Source of the DNA: Millionella massiliensis
GTDB taxonomy: Bacteria; Bacteroidota; Bacteroidia; Bacteroidales; Rikenellaceae
DNA length: 64,000 nucleotides
Assembly: GCF_900104655.1 (NCBI RefSeq)
Contig: NZ_FNWD01000002.1
Location: 1,968,246 to 2,032,245 of the forward strand
Reading direction: 5' to 3'
Made by a program: the position numbers and the translations under genes. Of this stretch, positions 60,844-64,000 are shown piece after piece (position 1 is the stretch's first letter; every line of letters begins with the position of its first letter). The notes beneath the pieces were generated by a model that was not told the origin of the DNA, did no database searches, and saw only the letters and a program-made list of their open reading frames with translations.

Positions 60844-61293
60844 TTATTGAAGGTTAGAGTTTTTCGTTTGTCGTTCGGTTTGCCGTTTGCAACACTGGGC
60901 ACAGGTGCCGCGGTAGTAGATCTGGGTCGAGGCGACGGCATGACCTCCGGGGGGCAGGGGCAGCTGGGGCAGCGGGTCGAAGAAGACGTCGTACAGGGTG
61001 CCGCAGGCGGTGCACAGGAAGTGGCCGTGGGGGCTTGTGTCGCCGTCGAAGCGCGACTCGCGCGGGTCGATGGTGATGTGGGCGGCGGCACCGTGTTCCA
61101 CCAGCAGGGCCAGTGTATTGTAGACCGTGGTCTTCGACAGGGTCGGGATGTGCGGAGCCAGCGCGCCGTATATTTCGTCGGCGGTCGGGTGGGTCCGGTG
61201 CGTAAGCAGGTAGTCCATCACGGCGATCCGTTGGAGCGACGGGCGGATGTTGTGTGCCCGGAGCAGTTCACTGGTATTTGCTGGTCTCGACAC
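60844..61293 (-). CDS. perR: Fur-family transcriptional regulator, PerR-like
   Basis: 149 residues. Winged helix with HPTADEIYGALAPHIPTLSK, TTVYNTLALLVEHG, and metal-binding HGHFLCTACGTLYDV plus a C-terminal CAQCC for structural zinc. PerR uses Fe/Mn to sense peroxide. The next gene downstream (9 bases) is rubrerythrin, a known PerR target, so regulation of H2O2 defence is likely. Confidence 0.93.
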   Translation of the reverse strand: MSRPANTSELLRAHNIRPSLQRIAVMDYLLTHRTHPTADEIYGALAPHIPTLSKTTVYNTLALLVEHGAAAHITIDPRESRFDGDTSPHGHFLCTACGTLYDVFFDPLPQLPLPPGGHAVASTQIYYRGTCAQCCKRQTERQTKNSNLQ

Positions 61294-61327
61294 GATTTTT
61301 GTAATGGTTACATTTTTATTTCGGATG

Positions 61328-61358
61328 CAAATATAACGGCTTTTTTGAATTCTGCAAA
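61328..61358 (-). promoter_or_regulatory. perR promoter
   Basis: Minus-strand TATATTTG (complement of 61328-61335) and TTTG (complement of 61355-61358) with a 19-base spacer. A PerR box may overlap; I did not find a clear repeat. Confidence 0.68.
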
Positions 61359-61522
61359 ATTCGTTCCACAGTTTTGTGTTTTGTCGCTCGGTCCGTGTTT
61401 TTTTCGGGGGAGCGGCGAGGTGCCCGGTATTTTGTGTGCAAACGGGAATCGATGCGTGAAAAAGAACGGGAAAGAGGCTCTGAATATTCTGTCGGACAGG
61501 GAAAATTGTCCCGAAAAAATGT

Positions 61523-61530
61523 TATTTTTG
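61523..61530 (+). promoter_or_regulatory. Weak -7 box for the propeller protein gene
   Basis: TATTTTTG at 61523-61530, about 200 bases before the ATG at 61729; no TTG at the right distance. The 435-base gap 61294-61728 has nothing else besides the perR promoter. Confidence 0.35.
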
Positions 61531-61728
61531 AAAGGAGTAGCGGACTGCCGTGCGAGTTTTCTCTTGTCGGACGCTTTCGTGGACATGAGAGAGGGCGGTG
61601 CGTAATGGAATATGCCGGGGCAGACGGATAGGTCGAGCGGGCAGTGGGTGCAGGAAAGCGACAGAAGCGGAGAAAACGGTCGGTGCGGTGCGAGTCGGAT
61701 GAAATGTTTCACCTCAAACTGTCGGATC

Positions 61729-62901
61729 ATGAAAAAAAGGATCGGAATCATCGGACTGTTATTTATTCTGGGGGTATATGTCGCTGCGGCGGAGCCGCGT
61801 CTGCCGGAGGAGGCTCCGAAAACGCTCTATCCGCTGAAGCAGTGTGTGGCGGTGCAGGATATTGCGCCGTACATCGACAAGGTTGAGGTCGTGATGCTGG
61901 AGGCAACCCCCAAGTCGCTGATCGGCGAGATGAATAAAATGGTGCTGAGGCCCGACGGGGCATTCGTTCTGCTGACCCATACGGGAATCTATGTTTTTGA
62001 CAAGACGGGGAAATTCCTTTTCCCGGTGGGGCGGATCGGCGAGGGGCCCGGCGAGTATGTCCGGGCTTCGGACCTCTGTCTGAGTGCGGACGGCCGTTCG
62101 ATACTGGTACTGACGGCTTATCGGCAGGTGCTCCGCTATCAGGCCGACGACGGCAAGTTTGTGAAGACGATCGCCCTGGATCCCGCTCTGCAACACTCCT
62201 GCGACGGGATCGCTCCGGCGCCGAACGACGGTTTTTATCTCTATGCCGGCAATCCGGCCGATGCGAATGATTTCGCGACGCCGTTCAACTGTCTGTTGCA
62301 GTACGATGCCGAAGGAAAACTGGTGGCCCGGTCGCTGCCGCGCAAGGATTTCGGCATGCAGGTCGCCACGATCACCCAGGCGGCCGGCAACCGCTATATT
62401 CTTCGCCCGCAGGAGGGTGATAACCTGGCCTATCGGACGGATGCCCGGGGGGAATTCCATCCATGGTTGAGAATCGATTTCGGGGAGCGGGCCGTGCCCT
62501 CCGGATATATCAAAAAGTTGGGCGGCAGCGTGTGGAAACACCTGCAAACCTTCCTGCGCTCGGACTATTACAAAATGCCGGTCTATATCGAACAGACTCG
62601 CCAGGCTGTCTACTTCATGGCGTCCGGCCCGGAGGCGAGGTCTTACGAGTTTCTCTATTTTACGGGAGCCGGGCGCGGTATCCAGTGGAAGAGCGAGGCG
62701 CTGTCGGTTACGCCCTTCTTGATCGGAGCGTCGGACGACGGCTGGTTCTACGGGGTGTATGACGATGCCAAGAGCTATTCGGCTGCCGAACTGGCCACCT
62801 TCTCGCCGTTAAAGCGTTACCTCGTCGAACAGGTCGGGGTGAAGGTGTCGGACGACGGGAATCCGCCGCTGGTCAAAATCCGCTTCAAACCCGGTAAATA
62901 A
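61729..62901 (+). CDS. Exported 6-bladed beta-propeller protein
   Basis: 390 residues. The ATG at 61729 begins MKKRIGIIGLLFILGVYVAAA, a signal peptide. Then the propeller: KMVLRPDGAFVLLTHTGIYVFDK, FLFPVGRIGEGPGEYVRASD, LCLSADGRSILVLTAYRQVL, and further blades, as in the 6-bladed propeller family of Bacteroidetes (PF17170-like). These are common near glycan loci and usually lipoproteins, but here no lipobox Cys is seen. Ligand unknown. Confidence 0.85.
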   Translation: MKKRIGIIGLLFILGVYVAAAEPRLPEEAPKTLYPLKQCVAVQDIAPYIDKVEVVMLEATPKSLIGEMNKMVLRPDGAFVLLTHTGIYVFDKTGKFLFPVGRIGEGPGEYVRASDLCLSADGRSILVLTAYRQVLRYQADDGKFVKTIALDPALQHSCDGIAPAPNDGFYLYAGNPADANDFATPFNCLLQYDAEGKLVARSLPRKDFGMQVATITQAAGNRYILRPQEGDNLAYRTDARGEFHPWLRIDFGERAVPSGYIKKLGGSVWKHLQTFLRSDYYKMPVYIEQTRQAVYFMASGPEARSYEFLYFTGAGRGIQWKSEALSVTPFLIGASDDGWFYGVYDDAKSYSAAELATFSPLKRYLVEQVGVKVSDDGNPPLVKIRFKPGK

Positions 62902-63321
62902 CGCCGCGAGGGCGGATCTGTGCGGAGCACGTAATGTGAGGTGGGAGCGGGAGGCAAAACAGGAGGGTTGGTACGGGGTGAAAGTGAGGGGGAAGTTCTC
63001 TATGTCGTTGCAGCACGTAGGTAATGGGACGGGAAGCGCTATGCTGGTAAAAGAATCCGTTCGGAGGGTAGCCGCCTGTTTGCGATGCAGTGTGCGGATG
63101 GGACATGACGGTCACGAAGCGAAGCGTGAGTTCCTGTTCGTGCGATTCCTTTTATAATTGAAGGGGAAAGTGATCCCCGATGTGGAGGGAGGGGAAGGTG
63201 TGCGGCTCAGGGGAGGGCTGTCGTGACGTGCAGTTTCCGACTGGTTCCGACACCCTGAAACCGCTCTCAATCTGTGTGGAAGAGCATGGACCGGATTCTA
63301 ACCCGGACATTCGGAAAAAAA
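62902..63321. other. Gap without gene
   Basis: About 420 of the 593 bases before sdhC. Nothing recognised; G-rich. The sdhC promoter follows at 63322. Confidence 0.55.
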
Positions 63322-63353
63322 TTTGTGTAATCCGAAAAAGGAAAATACCTTTG
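63322..63353 (+). promoter_or_regulatory. sdhC promoter
   Basis: TTTG at 63322-63325, 20 bases, TACCTTTG at 63346-63353: a close consensus match, leader about 135 bases. Confidence 0.75.
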
Positions 63354-63494
63354 TTAACGGAAAAACAGGTGAAAAATACGCCCGTTCCGCAGACGTCGTT
63401 CGTGGTCGGCGACCGCCGCGCCGCTCTCGGACACAATGGTAAACCGCACTTACTTCTGGCTTACAAAATAACAATCATCAAAACAACCAAACTT

Positions 63495-64000
63495 ATGAGT
63501 AAACTCTGGAGCTCTTCCATCGGGAAGAAGTTAGTGATGAGCCTCTCCGGGCTTTTCCTGGTACTCTTCCTGCTCGTCCACCTGGCCGCCAACCTCTTCT
63601 TCTACGGAGGTCCCGAAGCCTACAATGCCATGTGTGCATTCATGGACACTAACCCCTTCATCCGCGTGATGGTACCGGTGCTGGCCCTCGGGTTCATCAT
63701 CCACATCGCCTGGGCGACCGTCATCACCCTCAAAAACCAGACCGCTCGTCCCGTGAAGTACAAAGTGCAGAACCTCAGCAAATCGTCTGCCTGGGAATCG
63801 CGCAACATGTACGTGCTGGGGATCATCGTTCTGGGTATCCTGGCCTGGCACCTCTCCGACTTCTGGGCCTACATGCAGATGCAGCACTTTATCGGCGGTG
63901 AAGCTGTCGAAAGCCCCTATGCTCTGTTGGTACAAACCTTTGCCAACCCCGTGATCTCGATCCTCTACATCATCTGGATCATCGCCCTGTGGTTCCACCT
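63495..64000 (+). CDS. sdhC: Succinate dehydrogenase/fumarate reductase cytochrome b subunit, 5' part
   Basis: The gene runs past the window end; 168 codons present. It anchors the SdhAB/FrdAB catalytic subunits in the inner membrane and passes electrons to or from menaquinone. Seen: N-terminus MSKLWSSSIGKKLVMSLSG, then transmembrane segments LFLVLFLLVHLAANLFFYGG (first), MVPVLALGFIIHIAWATV (second), and further ones with YVLGIIVLGILAWHLSDFW and ILYIIWIIALWFHL; heme His candidates are in VHLAAN, IHIAW and AWHLSD. This is the five-helix Bacteroidetes type (Sdh C family with one subunit and two hemes). Confidence 0.92.
   Translation, partial: MSKLWSSSIGKKLVMSLSGLFLVLFLLVHLAANLFFYGGPEAYNAMCAFMDTNPFIRVMVPVLALGFIIHIAWATVITLKNQTARPVKYKVQNLSKSSAWESRNMYVLGIIVLGILAWHLSDFWAYMQMQHFIGGEAVESPYALLVQTFANPVISILYIIWIIALWFH

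Overview
The window is a contiguous stretch of a Bacteroidetes chromosome, most likely from Bacteroidales close to Rikenellaceae/Alistipes. I base this on the 16S sequence with its GGAACACCTCC 3' end, on the recurrent promoter signature TTG-N17..21-TAnnTTTG (the Bacteroidetes primary sigma motif), and on gene content such as a DUF3467 protein, an archaeal-type ProRS, a PerR/rubrerythrin pair and gut-type glycosidases. The family-level placement is inference. Most of the DNA is housekeeping with high G+C third positions. A few lower-G+C or repeat-bearing gaps stand out.

Layout. 1-11.5 kb: 3' end of RNase G, DUF3467, a TSCPD protein, proA, a Trp/Gly/Pro-rich secreted protein, a FadL-like outer-membrane protein, a tiny Cys-rich exported protein, proS, a 123-bp tandem-repeat block, asd and a HAD phosphatase. 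11.7-17 kb: one rRNA operon (16S-23S-5S) with two promoters and no tRNA genes in its spacer. 17-31.5 kb: accessory region with two small exported proteins, a decayed TonB-like gene, a PL8-like lyase, a small beta-barrel, an esterase, tRNA-Pro, a YhcH-family protein, an S-type sulfatase operon, and an operon of SRPBCC protein, GH89 alpha-N-acetylglucosaminidase, TatD and PH-domain protein. 32-37.7 kb: pyrE and a Nudix gene divergent with abutting start codons, kbl, two tandem TetR paralogues, and a phage-repressor-like gene whose C-terminal half is out of frame across a TA dinucleotide tract. 37.8-51.3 kb: tRNA-Tyr, tRNA-Gly, tuf, tRNA-Trp, secE, nusG, rplK, rplA, rplJ, rplL, rpoB, rpoC. 52-64 kb: pyrC, polyprenyl synthase, dtd, a GH20-like remnant protein, a polyprenol-phosphate mannosyltransferase, GH29 fucosidase, a frameshifted rubrerythrin under perR, a 6-bladed propeller lipoprotein-like protein and the start of sdhC.

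How it fits together. The enzymes at 19-31 kb and 57-60 kb (polysaccharide lyase, sulfatase, esterase, GH89, GH29, GH20-like) suggest use of host glycosaminoglycan or mucin glycans, but there is no SusC/SusD pair, so this is not a classical PUL. The translation/transcription block at 38-51 kb is the conserved core cluster.

The most unusual observations are: (1) the (AT)6.5 tract in the HTH/S24-like repressor, where loss of one TA unit would restore a 216-residue fusion, with paired palindromic operators just upstream; (2) the 123-bp tandem repeats with a conserved foldback and an A-B-A-B higher-order pattern; (3) the single-base frameshift splitting rubrerythrin; (4) a TonB-like relic beside an intact paralogue; (5) a cryptic five-copy 29-bp repeat downstream of pyrE. 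All calls are from reading the sequence; no database search was run.
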